Below, piece by piece: positions 1-6,695 of a DNA stretch of 26,323 nt (position 1 is its first letter; each line of letters starts with the position of its first letter). The position numbers and the translations under genes are program-made. Origin of the DNA: a virus. A model generated the notes under the pieces. It saw only the letters and a program-made list of their open reading frames with translations. It was not told the origin of the DNA and did no database searches. Where the stretch lies: the IMG/VR virus record IMGVR_UViG_3300034073_002909, positions 1-26,323 of that record; one strand, given 5' to 3'.

Positions 1-593
1 CGGTTTACGCATTGGACCTGTCACGGTTCTTTGTCACAAGCGGCTTCTATCCGAGTGATTTGATGGATAGCCGTACCGGCCTGGTCGATAGCTGGTCGGA
101 TTGGGATGGTGCCATTGTGGACAAGGTAAACAGCAAGCTGTACCTGAGACGCACTAACGACGATCCATCTGGGACGCCGACCTGGGCAAGCTGGCAGGAG
201 TTCGTTAATGGCACGTTCTTGGGACGTGGCTTCCAGTTCAAGGCAGAGCTGATCAGCAACGACTCAGCGCAGAACATCCTGGTCGATCAGCTCGGCTACG
301 AAGCCACCTTCCAGCGCAGGACTGAGCAGTCGGTCGGTGCTGTCACCAGCGGCGCTGGCACAAAGTCTGTGACGTTCGACAAAGCGTTCTTTACTGGCAC
401 TGCACTGCTTGGCGGCCTGAGCAGCAGCCTGCCCAGTATCGGCATTGTGGCGCAGAACCTGGCGACAGGCGATTACTTCAACGTCACCAACGTCACCAGC
501 ACCGGCTTTGACGTGACCTTCAGAAACAGCGCGGGCACTGCCGTCAGCAGGGATTTCCTATGGACTGCAGTGGGATTTGGCAAGGGCGCTTAA
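1..593 (+). CDS. C-terminal end of a phage tail protein (J-like central tail/host-specificity protein), 5' partial
   Basis: The frame is open from the window edge (reads V-Y-A-L-D before the first possible start), so only the C-terminal ~197 residues are seen. The stretch W-x-x-F-x-N-G-T-F-x-G-R-G-F-Q-F followed by a beta-rich tail ending V-G-F-G-K-G resembles the C-terminal jelly-roll-like part of J-type central tail fibre proteins of cyanophages and lambdoid phages. Such proteins sit at the tail tip and contact the host surface. It is followed 23 bp later by a tail fibre gene, as expected for a tail module. The family assignment is by remembered resemblance, not by alignment; the tail/adhesion role is an inference from sequence style and position. 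Confidence 0.6.
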   Translation, partial: VYALDLSRFFVTSGFYPSDLMDSRTGLVDSWSDWDGAIVDKVNSKLYLRRTNDDPSGTPTWASWQEFVNGTFLGRGFQFKAELISNDSAQNILVDQLGYEATFQRRTEQSVGAVTSGAGTKSVTFDKAFFTGTALLGGLSSSLPSIGIVAQNLATGDYFNVTNVTSTGFDVTFRNSAGTAVSRDFLWTAVGFGKGA

Positions 594-616
594 ACTGGTA
601 GCAAAATGGCCTAGCT

Positions 617-2083
617 ATGGCTCAACACGATTACGTCATCGCTAACGGCACTGGTGCAGCCGTCCGATCTGACCTAAACAATGCGCTGGCAGCGATCGTC
701 AGCCAGAACAGCGGCGCCGTTGCACCGACCACAACCTACGCCTACATGCCGTGGGCGGACACCGGCAGCAGCCCGCCGGTGTTCAAGATCCGCAACGCCG
801 CCAACAACGGCTGGATCACGCTCTACGAGCTGGATGGCACGTTCTCGGTTGAGGCCGGCAGCGCCAGCAGCCCTGGCCTGTACTTCACCGGCGACATCAA
901 CACCGGAATCTTCAGTGCAGGTGCAGATCAATTCAACATTGCAACCAACGGCGTCGAGCGCGTCGAATGGGGCACCAGCGAGGTGGTGTTCAACGATGGC
1001 GGTGCTAATTACGACTTCCGCATCGAAGGCGACACAAACTCTTCGCTTTTTTTTGTTGATGCGTCAGCAGAAGCGGTAGGGATTGGCACTACTGGGCCCA
1101 CGGCAACATTGCATGTTCGCGCAGCAGATAGTGACACAATCGCAAGCCTGCTTCGATTGGAGCAATTCAACTCTGCCCAAACAGACGGCGCTCGGCTTGT
1201 CATTAGTGCAGATGCTGCTAATAACACCGTCTCTTATGACTCCTCTGGCACAAGTAGTGGCGCCCATGTTTTCCTAACAGGCTCGAACGAACGCCTCCGC
1301 ATCGATACTTCTGGACGCCTGTTAGTTGGCACGTCTACTGACTCTCAAACAAGCACTCTTGTTTTGAAAGGCAATAGCGCAGGAGCTACCAACGCTGGAA
1401 CATTGCGGATTGAAAGAGGTCAAGGTGCCGGAAACATTACATCTGCTGGTATAGAACTTGGCACCATTGCGCTCGGTGGTTCTGCTATTCCTAGCGCACT
1501 TGTCCAAGCATCTAGCGATGGAAATTGGACTGCTGGCACATCTTATCCAACTCGTTTAGTGTTCTCCGTTACTGCGGATGGCTCGGCATCACCAACTGAA
1601 GCGCTGCGTATTACCAATGATCGCTACGTCCGTTTGGCTAGCGGTTCTGGTGGCATCCAGTTCAACGGCGACACCGCAGCGGCTAATGCGCTGGATGATT
1701 ACGAGGAGGGGACATTTACGCCAACTGTTTATGGCTTAACAACGGCTGGCACCGGAACTTATTCTGCGCAAACGGGTAATTACACAAAAATTGGCAATCG
1801 TGTTTGCTTCACCCTTTCCCTCACGTGGTCAGCCCATACTGGTACGGGCAATATGCAAATTGCAGGATTGCCGTTTGTTCCTGCCGCATCTGAAAACAAT
1901 CGAGCCTGCACGCTAATCGCCAATAACATCACGCTCACAGCAAACAACTTTGCTGCTGGCTTTTATGCCAACACAGTTGCAGAAGTGCTTGTACGGCAGC
2001 AACCCGTGGGGGGTGGTGCGCTTGCGTTTGTAGCGATGGATACGGCTGGTACGTTCTACGTTTCCGGCACATATTTTGTTTGA
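617..2083 (+). CDS. tail fibre / receptor-binding structural protein
   Basis: 488 residues, rich in Gly, Ala, Ser, Thr and Asn, with almost no Cys. The N-terminal ~75 residues (MAQHDYVIANGTGAAVRSD) look like a virion-attachment domain. The middle has the words common in cyanophage fibres: F-T-G-D-x-N-T-G-I-F near residues 90-100, then a G-I-G-T-x-G-P-x-A-T-L-H-V motif near 155-168 and E-R-L-R-I-D-T-S-G-R-L-L-V-G-T-S near 225-240. These are short beta-repeat units typical of trimeric fibres. The C-terminal 100 residues (from E-E-G-T-F-T-P-T-V) resemble a terminal knob often found after such repeats. Base composition changes inside the gene: the 5' third is GC-rich and the region after ~1040 is markedly more AT-rich, which suggests a mosaic join. 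No chaperone or intramolecular peptidase motif was seen. Confidence 0.75.
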   Translation: MAQHDYVIANGTGAAVRSDLNNALAAIVSQNSGAVAPTTTYAYMPWADTGSSPPVFKIRNAANNGWITLYELDGTFSVEAGSASSPGLYFTGDINTGIFSAGADQFNIATNGVERVEWGTSEVVFNDGGANYDFRIEGDTNSSLFFVDASAEAVGIGTTGPTATLHVRAADSDTIASLLRLEQFNSAQTDGARLVISADAANNTVSYDSSGTSSGAHVFLTGSNERLRIDTSGRLLVGTSTDSQTSTLVLKGNSAGATNAGTLRIERGQGAGNITSAGIELGTIALGGSAIPSALVQASSDGNWTAGTSYPTRLVFSVTADGSASPTEALRITNDRYVRLASGSGGIQFNGDTAAANALDDYEEGTFTPTVYGLTTAGTGTYSAQTGNYTKIGNRVCFTLSLTWSAHTGTGNMQIAGLPFVPAASENNRACTLIANNITLTANNFAAGFYANTVAEVLVRQQPVGGGALAFVAMDTAGTFYVSGTYFV

Positions 2084-2147
2084 TATGTAAGCCCGCAACG
2101 GCTCAAAACTACGAACCTAAACCTGTTACGTCTGGAGGACGTTCCTA

Positions 2148-2630
2148 ATGGTTAAAACAGAAGAGCTAAAAGACTTGCCTGGCTTCGATGGATGCTACAA
2201 AGTATCCAAGGATGGCACTGTATATAGTCTGAAAAGTGGAGGGCTAAAAGCATTAAAAGGAGGCAATGTGCGCCGTGGCTACAGAGGGGTCACGTTGTAT
2301 CACAACGGCAAGGCGCATCTGCGGTTGGTGCACCGCGCGGTAGCTGAAGCATTCTTGCCGAACCCCGACGGCCTGCCCCATGTAAATCACAAAGATTTCA
2401 ACAAACAGAACAACTCTGTTGATAATCTTGAGTGGTGCAAAGAGTCTGAGAACACGAGGCACCTGCTTCAAGGTGGCAAGCATTCTCGATGCCTTGCGCC
2501 TAATATTGTCTTAGAAATAAGACAGCGCCATGCCGCCGGAGAATCCCAAGCGTCTCTGGCAAAACAATTTGGTCGAAGCCCTGGAGCTATCTGCCAGATT
2601 GTGAACAACCAAACCTTCGCCTTCATCTGA
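2148..2630 (+). CDS. HNH homing endonuclease with NUMOD4-type N-terminus and C-terminal HTH
   Basis: 160 residues. Residues 5-50 (W/L-K-D-L-P-G-F-D-G-C-Y-K-V-S-K-D-G-x-V-Y-S) match the NUMOD4 DNA-binding module. The HNH core follows: V-H-R-A-V-A-E-A-F-L-P-N near 63-74, H-V-N-H-K-D near 79-84, and N-N-S-V-D-N-L-E-W-C near 88-97. The last 40 residues form a resolvase-like HTH (A-G-E-S-Q-A-S-L-A-K-Q-F-G-R-S). A strong ribosome site, GGAGGA at 2134-2139, fixes the start. Free-standing HNH genes of this type nick DNA of phages lacking the gene and spread by homing. It sits between the tail fibre and the integrase region, a common place for such insertions. Confidence 0.88.
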   Translation: MVKTEELKDLPGFDGCYKVSKDGTVYSLKSGGLKALKGGNVRRGYRGVTLYHNGKAHLRLVHRAVAEAFLPNPDGLPHVNHKDFNKQNNSVDNLEWCKESENTRHLLQGGKHSRCLAPNIVLEIRQRHAAGESQASLAKQFGRSPGAICQIVNNQTFAFI

Positions 2631-2632
2631 CC

Positions 2633-2836
2633 ATGAGCCTCACTAAAGAAACCGTTGTTGACAAAATCGAAGTACTGGAAAGCAACGCCATCCAAGTGCG
2701 CTCTTGCATTCGAGTGCTGGAAGATGGCGTAGTGCTGTCTTCTTCCTATCACCGCCACGTGCTGCAGCCTGGTGATGACCTGAGTGGTGAAGACCCGAAG
2801 GTGGTGGCGATTGCTAATGCTGCGTGGGCTGAGTGA
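2633..2836 (+). CDS. small conserved-looking phage protein of the tail region
   Basis: 67 residues starting ATG two bases after the HNH stop. The sequence (V-D-K-I-E-V-L... V-Q-V-R-like strands, then Y-H-R-H-V-L-x-P-G-D-D-L-S) reads as a small beta protein and resembles short proteins that cyanophages encode just after tail fibres. No catalytic motif is visible. Its 3' end overlaps the likely start of the integrase by 20 bp. Function unknown; a virion accessory role is only a guess from position. Confidence 0.6.
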   Translation: MSLTKETVVDKIEVLESNAIQVRSCIRVLEDGVVLSSSYHRHVLQPGDDLSGEDPKVVAIANAAWAE

Positions 2837-3731
2837 TACCCAGCCAGGGAGAGTAACCCTACTCACAAATGAAACAGTGTCACTGACAGTCAGCGAGCTA
2901 TGGGACGCCTTCCTTACGGAGCGTTCCATTTCGCTGTGCCCAACCAGCCTGACGTCTGATTACCGGCAAGTCACCAAATGGCTCAGGCGCTGCCCAGTGC
3001 AGGATCTGGAGCAGGCACGGCAGGTGATGATCTGGGTGCTGGGGCAGAAGCCTGTCCTGTCATCGCGGCGCGTGGCGATGTACACCAAGACGATGTACAA
3101 GTGGGCGGCACAGGAGGATGTCGGTTATCTCGACCGCAACCCGCTGGCTAGCTTCAAGATGCCCAAGGCGCCGCAGCGTGACGAAGAGATCATCGTCATC
3201 CCGCGCAACGAGATCGGCCTGGTGCTGGCAGCCCTTGAGGCAAAGCTGACCTATCGAACCGTCAACTGGTCCCAATACACCGAGTTCATGCTGCAGACCG
3301 CCATGCGCACCGGAGAGGTGCGAGCGCTCAGATGGGCAGACATCAAGGACAACAAGATCCTGGTGCATCAGAACTGGACGCTGACCCATGGCCTGAAGGA
3401 CAGCACCAAGACCAACAAAAAGCGATGGGTGCCCCTCAACGGCAAGTGCCAGGCAATCCTTGACACCTTGCCGCGAGAGTCGGATTACCTGTTCCCATGG
3501 GACCGGCTGGCATTTCAGAGCTACTTCCGCAAAAAGCTGCAACCGCTGCACCAAGCAGGACTGATCTCACACCTTTACCGGCCATACGACTGCAGGCACA
3601 CGGCCATCAGCCACTGGATTGAAGCCGGCATCCCGGTCCCGCAGGTGGCCGCCTGGGCTGGCAATACCAGCGAAGTGATTTTTAAGCATTACTGCAACAT
3701 TACGCAAGAGTACGAGATGCCGGAAATCTGA
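2817..3731 (+). CDS. int: tyrosine-recombinase integrase
   Basis: About 304 residues from the ATG at 2817. That start has an AAGGTGGTGG purine-rich stretch at 2798-2807; an upstream GTG at 2784 in the same frame is less likely. The N-terminal core-binding SAM-like domain is followed by the catalytic domain. Arg I lies in T-A-M-R-T-G-E-V-R-A-L-R-W, the beta-hairpin Lys region is T-N-K-K-R-W-V-P-L, box II is Y-D-C-R-H-T-A with Arg II present but the usual first His replaced by Tyr, and the nucleophile is Tyr in F-K-H-Y-C-N-I. The usual box III His-after-Gly position reads A-G-N-T-S. These substitutions occur in other phage integrases and do not by themselves indicate inactivity. The enzyme would integrate the phage at a host att site, so the phage is probably temperate. 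No attP core could be identified. Confidence 0.9.
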   Translation: MLRGLSDTQPGRVTLLTNETVSLTVSELWDAFLTERSISLCPTSLTSDYRQVTKWLRRCPVQDLEQARQVMIWVLGQKPVLSSRRVAMYTKTMYKWAAQEDVGYLDRNPLASFKMPKAPQRDEEIIVIPRNEIGLVLAALEAKLTYRTVNWSQYTEFMLQTAMRTGEVRALRWADIKDNKILVHQNWTLTHGLKDSTKTNKKRWVPLNGKCQAILDTLPRESDYLFPWDRLAFQSYFRKKLQPLHQAGLISHLYRPYDCRHTAISHWIEAGIPVPQVAAWAGNTSEVIFKHYCNITQEYEMPEI

Positions 3732-3758
3732 TAGATTGGCGTCGAATAAAGGCATTGC

Positions 3759-4067
3759 ATGGCCACCACATTTACTTGGAAGATCAGCCAGCTCGAGAGG
3801 GAGACGGCCGATGGTTTCGTTTTCACTTGCCACTACACGGTGTCAGCCGAGGACGAGGCCTATAACGCTGGCGCCTACGGCAGCCTGGGCCTCGAGCGCC
3901 CCGAGGGCAGCATGATCCCGTTCAGCCAGCTCACCGAAGAGCTTTGCGTTCAGTGGGTGAAGGACAAGTTCGGGCCTGAGAAGGTGGCAGAGATCGAGGC
4001 TGCCCTGCAGGCGCAGCTCGATGAACAGCGTCATCCGAGCCGCCAGGCCGGGATGCCATGGCAGTAA
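3759..4067 (+). CDS. conserved-looking phage protein, unknown function
   Basis: 102 residues. An AAAGG ribosome site at 3747-3751 precedes the ATG. The sequence begins with beta strands (T-F-T-W-K-I-S-Q-L-E) and ends in an acidic helix (F-G-P-E-K-V-A-E-I-E-A-A-L-Q-A-Q-L). The pattern resembles small proteins found near tail genes of cyanophages, in which a W-x-V-x-D-x-x-G-x-E stretch precedes the terminal helix. It overlaps the next small gene by 10 bp. Nothing indicates an enzyme; it may be a virion or assembly component. Confidence 0.65.
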   Translation: MATTFTWKISQLERETADGFVFTCHYTVSAEDEAYNAGAYGSLGLERPEGSMIPFSQLTEELCVQWVKDKFGPEKVAEIEAALQAQLDEQRHPSRQAGMPWQ

Positions 4068-4195
4068 AGGCCAAGACCGGCACCGCCCGCGTTCAGCATC
4101 GGGTTGGTCCGCCGAAGACCACCTCGATCGGGCAGGGGGCGCGATCTCGTCCCCGCCGGCGGGGCCGGAAGAAGCTGAAAGGGCAGGGTCGGTAG
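4058..4195 (+). CDS. 45-residue highly basic protein
   Basis: Begins ATG-GCA inside the end of the upstream gene and encodes 45 residues with no acidic residue. It contains 14 Lys/Arg and motifs A-V-K-A-K-T-G-T-A-R-V-Q-H-R, G-P-P-K-T-T and a final R-R-R-G-R-K-K-L-K-G-Q-G-R. I recall closely similar short basic proteins in the tail-to-lysis interval of other cyanophages, which supports that it is real. The charge suggests binding to DNA or RNA or to a virion protein. The role is unknown. Confidence 0.65.
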   Translation: MAVKAKTGTARVQHRVGPPKTTSIGQGARSRPRRRGRKKLKGQGR

Positions 4196-4221
4196 ACTGA
4201 CTGCTGCCATCGCTGCCTGCC

Positions 4222-4455
4222 ATGGACGCGCAAACTGGATTTTGGCGCTCCGTTCGGCAAGAAGCGCTGGCTGGACTGATTGTGATTGGAGCTGGTGCCA
4301 CCATGGGTGGCATCGGCTATCTGGTGTACACAGTGCCATCGCGACTGGACGACCTACTGCAAAGCCAGGCTCGATTCGAAAAACAGATTACAGCGCTTGA
4401 GGACAGGGTTGACGATCACGGACAACGCATTCTAAAGCTTGAGCTTAGCCGTTAA
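4222..4455 (+). CDS. small membrane protein with C-terminal coiled coil, holin candidate
   Basis: 77 residues: a short cytoplasmic N-terminus, one clear membrane segment at about 15-37 (A-L-A-G-L-I-V-I-G-A-G-A-T-M-G-G-I-G), then a heptad-rich helix (residues 41-77, L-D-D-L-L-Q-S-Q...I-L-K-L-E-L). Many phages encode such one-span, coiled-coil proteins beside the endolysin as holins or holin partners (XhlA-like). The endolysin lies 0.7 kb downstream, separated by an antisense HNH gene and a second small membrane protein. Holin function is inferred from topology and position. Confidence 0.65.
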   Translation: MDAQTGFWRSVRQEALAGLIVIGAGATMGGIGYLVYTVPSRLDDLLQSQARFEKQITALEDRVDDHGQRILKLELSR

Positions 4456-4756
4456 GCCACAAGTCTAAAGCATCTTCCGCATCTTGGGTCCAAAAATCTT
4501 GGGCCCTAAACCATTCTCTCCACTCTGACAGCGATCCTTTTCTGGTGTTGCACGAGTAGCAGCATGCCACCAGATTGGATCGAACCGTCTCGCCTCCCTT
4601 GGAGCGAGGCACAATGTGATCAAGCGTTCCAGAGCGACCAAGCGGCTCTTTGCAATAAGCACACTGATTATTCCAGAAATTTAAGACATGTTGCTTGTAT
4701 CGAGCCTTTTTGGCCCTTGTATCAAAAAAATTTACTTCATCGCCCGGTTGAACCAT
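4445..4756 (-). CDS. HNH endonuclease, antisense insertion in the lysis cassette
   Basis: 103 residues with a full HNH zinc-type core: C-A-Y-C near 33-36, L-D-H-I-V-P-R-S-K-G-G near 46-56, N-L-V-A-C-C-Y-S-C-N near 62-71. The C-terminus (W-R-E-W-F-R-A-Q-D-F-W) is paralogous to the HNH protein at 8126-8530 (W-A-W-W-T-Q-Q-K-Y-W). The gene runs against its neighbours, overlaps the upstream coding end by 11 bp and separates the two small membrane proteins of the lysis region. It is most simply a free-standing homing endonuclease that has entered this interval. Confidence 0.85.
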   Translation of the reverse strand: MVQPGDEVNFFDTRAKKARYKQHVLNFWNNQCAYCKEPLGRSGTLDHIVPRSKGGETVRSNLVACCYSCNTRKGSLSEWREWFRAQDFWTQDAEDALDLWLNG

Positions 4757-4783
4757 CGCTGGGCCGCAGTGGATTCAATGTAG

Positions 4784-5176
4784 CCAGCGCAACCAGATCA
4801 ACCGGCTACGATAGAAGTACCACAACACGGTAGCAATCGTGGATTTTCTGAACCATCCAGCTTTCTGGATCTGTGTCGCTGCTGCCAGCGAACTGATTGC
4901 GTTGTCACCCCTCAAAAGCAACAGCATTATTCAATTGGTGTTTCAAATCCTGAATCTCCTGAAGGCAAAAAAGCGCTAGAGATCGGTTGGCGCCGGTGGT
5001 GGTTCGAGCTGACCCTGCCGGCCAAGATCGATCAATCCGAAGCAGACTGGCACGCGGCCCAGCCGGCCCAGCCAGACCCGGTGATCGCGCATGAGCCGGT
5101 AGACAATGAGCTGCAGACCGGCGACAGCCGGTTGTTAGGTGGTCCCATGAGCATCAAGTCACCATGGTCAAACTGA
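4784..5176 (+). CDS. open frame with no usable start, possible frameshift extension or decayed gene
   Basis: This frame is open from just after a stop at 4781 to TGA at 5174 but contains no ATG, GTG or TTG until far downstream. Its content looks like protein in the second half: S-I-G-V-S-N-P-E-S-P-E-G-K-K, then A-L-E-I-G-W-R-R-W-W-F-E-L-T-L-P-A-K-I-D, then a Pro/Ala/Asp-rich linker. It ends 13 bp inside the endolysin gene, the overlap expected for translational coupling. Three explanations fit: a -1 extension of the 46-residue protein, use of a non-standard start, or a gene that lost its start when the HNH gene entered nearby. I cannot choose between these from sequence alone. Confidence 0.4.
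   Translation, partial: PAQPDQPATIEVPQHGSNRGFSEPSSFLDLCRCCQRTDCVVTPQKQQHYSIGVSNPESPEGKKALEIGWRRWWFELTLPAKIDQSEADWHAAQPAQPDPVIAHEPVDNELQTGDSRLLGGPMSIKSPWSN
4839..4979 (+). CDS. 46-residue hydrophobic protein, second holin candidate
   Basis: Starts GTG and encodes 46 residues: D-F-L-N-H-P-A-F-W, a hydrophobic helix (I-C-V-A-A-A-S-E-L-I-A-L), then S-P-L-K-S-N-S-I-I-Q-L-V-F-Q-I-L and a Lys-rich end. The S-E-L-I-A-L-S-P-L-K-x-N-S pattern resembles small hydrophobic proteins encoded near cyanophage endolysins. There is no good ribosome site, and the same DNA is also open in the -1 frame. The zero frame ends TAG two codons after a perfect slippery heptamer, so part of the product may be extended by 67 residues (see the -1 frame entry). 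A membrane role in lysis is plausible but unproven. Confidence 0.55.
   Translation: MDFLNHPAFWICVAAASELIALSPLKSNSIIQLVFQILNLLKAKKR
4967..4973 (+). other. A AAA AAG slippery heptamer, candidate -1 frameshift site
   Basis: Read in the frame of the 46-residue hydrophobic protein, the codons are GCA AAA AAG CGC TAG, giving the classic A-AAA-AAG heptamer one codon before the stop. A -1 slip would read on as A-L-E-I-G-W-R-R-W-W through an open frame to 5176. A GC-rich region with GCCGG/CCGGC arms starts about 19 bases downstream (about 4992-5032), somewhat farther than the usual 5-9 base spacer. This is a sequence-level candidate only. Confidence 0.4.
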
Positions 5177-6225
5177 GCGATCTGTTCCGCTACTACAAGC
5201 ATGGGACGCCACACCAAATGGCGGCCATCTCTGAATTGGAAGCGGAACTATTAAAGGTTGCGCCTGCAATCTTGAATAGGGACCAAGCCTGGTACAAAAC
5301 CTGGCAGCAGGGCGGCAAGTTGCATAATTACGAATCTGCAGCAAAACTTATCAAAGAATTCGAGGGCTGCCACCTTTCGGCCTACCCAGACCCCCTCAGC
5401 GGCGGCGACCCCTGGACCATCGGCTACGGCACCACCAGGTACAGCGATGGCCGCAAGGTGCAGCGCGGCGACAAGATCACCGTCATCGAAGCCGGTAAGC
5501 TCCTTGATCTCGAGATCGAGCGCATTGTCGAGAAACTTCGAGCCACCGTTCCGTTCTGGAACGCGATGTCTGGTGACAAGCAGTCCGCTCTGATCAGTTT
5601 CGCCTACAACCTTGGCAGCGGCTTCTACGGCAGTCCTGGATTCGAGACGATCAGCAAGCGGTTGAAGGAGAAAGACTGGGTGGCCGTGCCTGAGGCCATG
5701 TTGCTCTATCGCAATCCGGGCACCAGCGTCGAGGCGGGGCTGCTCCGGCGGCGGCAGGCTGAGGGGCGTCTGTGGGGGCTGCCGGAGATGCAGCAGCAGC
5801 CGGCCAAGCTGTCGCCCAGTAGCCCGTTCACAGCACGGATCACGCCGCACATCACCCTGGGCGAATTCGCACTCGGGCAGGAGGCCCGGCGATTCGACCA
5901 CCAGCATCAGGTGGACACGGCTGCTGAGCTGGCGGCGTTCCTCGAGCGAGTGCGGATTGCGTTCGGTGGCAAGCCGATCATCATCACCTCGGGGTACAGG
6001 CCCCCGGTCGTGAACCGGGCCGTTGGTGGAGCGAGCGGCTCAGAGCACCTTTATGACGCGCCAAGTGTTGGAGCTGTTGATTTTTACATTGATGGCGCAG
6101 ATGTGTACAAAGTCCAAGAATGGTGCGACAAGAGCTGGCCGCACAGTCTTGGCTATGGCGCTCCAAAGGGTTTTGTGCATCTAGGAATCCGAAAAGGACG
6201 TCCTAAAGTCCGCTGGGACTACTGA
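5164..6225 (+). CDS. endolysin: GH24 lysozyme plus M15-like peptidase
   Basis: 353 residues in three parts. Residues 1-55 form a helical N-terminal region. Residues ~58-200 are a T4-type lysozyme (glycoside hydrolase 24): catalytic Glu in K-E-F-E-G-C, then Y-P-D-P...W-T-I-G-Y-G-T-T, then A-L-I-S-F-A-Y-N-L-G and L-R-R-R-Q-A-E-G-x-L-W. Residues ~225-353 are an M15-family D,D-peptidase-like domain: I-I-I-T-S-G-Y-R-P, S-E-H-L-Y-D...G-A-V-D-F and F-V-H-L-G-I-R supply the usual H...D...H zinc ligands. Together they would cut both glycan strands and peptide stems of peptidoglycan. No signal peptide is visible, so release should depend on a holin. It lies directly after the small membrane proteins. 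Confidence 0.92.
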   Translation: MVKLSDLFRYYKHGTPHQMAAISELEAELLKVAPAILNRDQAWYKTWQQGGKLHNYESAAKLIKEFEGCHLSAYPDPLSGGDPWTIGYGTTRYSDGRKVQRGDKITVIEAGKLLDLEIERIVEKLRATVPFWNAMSGDKQSALISFAYNLGSGFYGSPGFETISKRLKEKDWVAVPEAMLLYRNPGTSVEAGLLRRRQAEGRLWGLPEMQQQPAKLSPSSPFTARITPHITLGEFALGQEARRFDHQHQVDTAAELAAFLERVRIAFGGKPIIITSGYRPPVVNRAVGGASGSEHLYDAPSVGAVDFYIDGADVYKVQEWCDKSWPHSLGYGAPKGFVHLGIRKGRPKVRWDY

Positions 6226-6388
6226 CCGACCACTGCATATAATGCAACTTCACGTCAGCCTGCCATCGCTCCCGGTGGCAGAACATCATCCCGCGCCCGT
6301 GAACGCAATACGAAACAGAACCGTCGTACTCGATACGTTCCTCGATATACGGTCGAGTAGATTGAGGCATGCTGCTGGCGTCGTCCAT
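6203..6388 (-). CDS. small antisense protein of unknown function
   Basis: 61 residues. The middle (Y-I-E-E-R-I-E-Y-D-G-S-V-S-Y-C-V-H, then M-M-F-C-H-R-E-R-W) reads like a genuine small beta protein, and an AGGA lies a few bases before the start. It fills the otherwise empty space between the endolysin and the next rightward gene, overlapping the endolysin end by 23 bp. I do not recognise a family with certainty. It could be a spurious frame, but amino-acid usage (Tyr, His, Trp, balanced charge) favours a real gene. Confidence 0.42.
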   Translation of the reverse strand: MDDASSMPQSTRPYIEERIEYDGSVSYCVHGRGMMFCHRERWQADVKLHYMQWSVSSPSGL

Positions 6389-6674
6389 GATTCCTGAATT
6401 GCCGGTTGGTGTTCAACTCGAGTGCGAGCTCATGGTTCGGTCGACTCGAGAACACGGATTGAAGGATCCGCAGCAATTGCTGGACTTGACCGCCACCTTG
6501 ATTCGCCAGGTGTTCATCCTAGAGAGGACACTCATGGAATCTCTCAAACGGATCGCCCACCTGGAGGTCGAACTGGCCCTGGCCACGACTGGACACAAGG
6601 CGGGCGCTGTCGAACAGAAACATTGCGAAATGACAGCGCAAATCATGGACGAACTTGGTATCGATATGCCATAA
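6387..6674 (+). CDS. small helical protein, distantly NblA-like in pattern
   Basis: 95 residues if begun at the ATG at 6387; an in-frame ATG at 6369 would overlap the divergent small gene more. It is almost wholly helical: P-V-G-V-Q-L-E-C-E-L-M-V-R-S-T-R-E-H, a D-P-Q-Q-L-L-D-L turn-helix, then L-I-R-Q-V-F-I-L-E-R-T-L-M-E-S-L-K-R-I and a final helix. The spacing of L-E-x-E, Q-x-L-L and R-Q-x-x-x-x-E/D-x-L-x-x-x-L-K recalls NblA, the short two-helix protein that triggers phycobilisome breakdown and is known in some freshwater cyanophages. The match is weak and this protein is longer than typical NblA (~60 aa). Function should be treated as unknown. Confidence 0.6.
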   Translation: MIPELPVGVQLECELMVRSTREHGLKDPQQLLDLTATLIRQVFILERTLMESLKRIAHLEVELALATTGHKAGAVEQKHCEMTAQIMDELGIDMP

Positions 6675-6695
6675 TTCACTGGAATCAAAAGACTC

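Noticed and set aside
617-2083. Diversity-generating retroelement target in the tail fibre
   Set aside because: No reverse transcriptase or template repeat is present in the window.
3732-3758. Possible attP site next to the integrase
   Set aside because: The gap is short and shows no tRNA-like end, arm-type repeats or clear core; the attachment site cannot be identified here.
4564-4833. Plus-strand open frame opposite the antisense HNH gene
   Set aside because: The minus-strand frame contains a full HNH motif set; the plus frame has no recognisable content.
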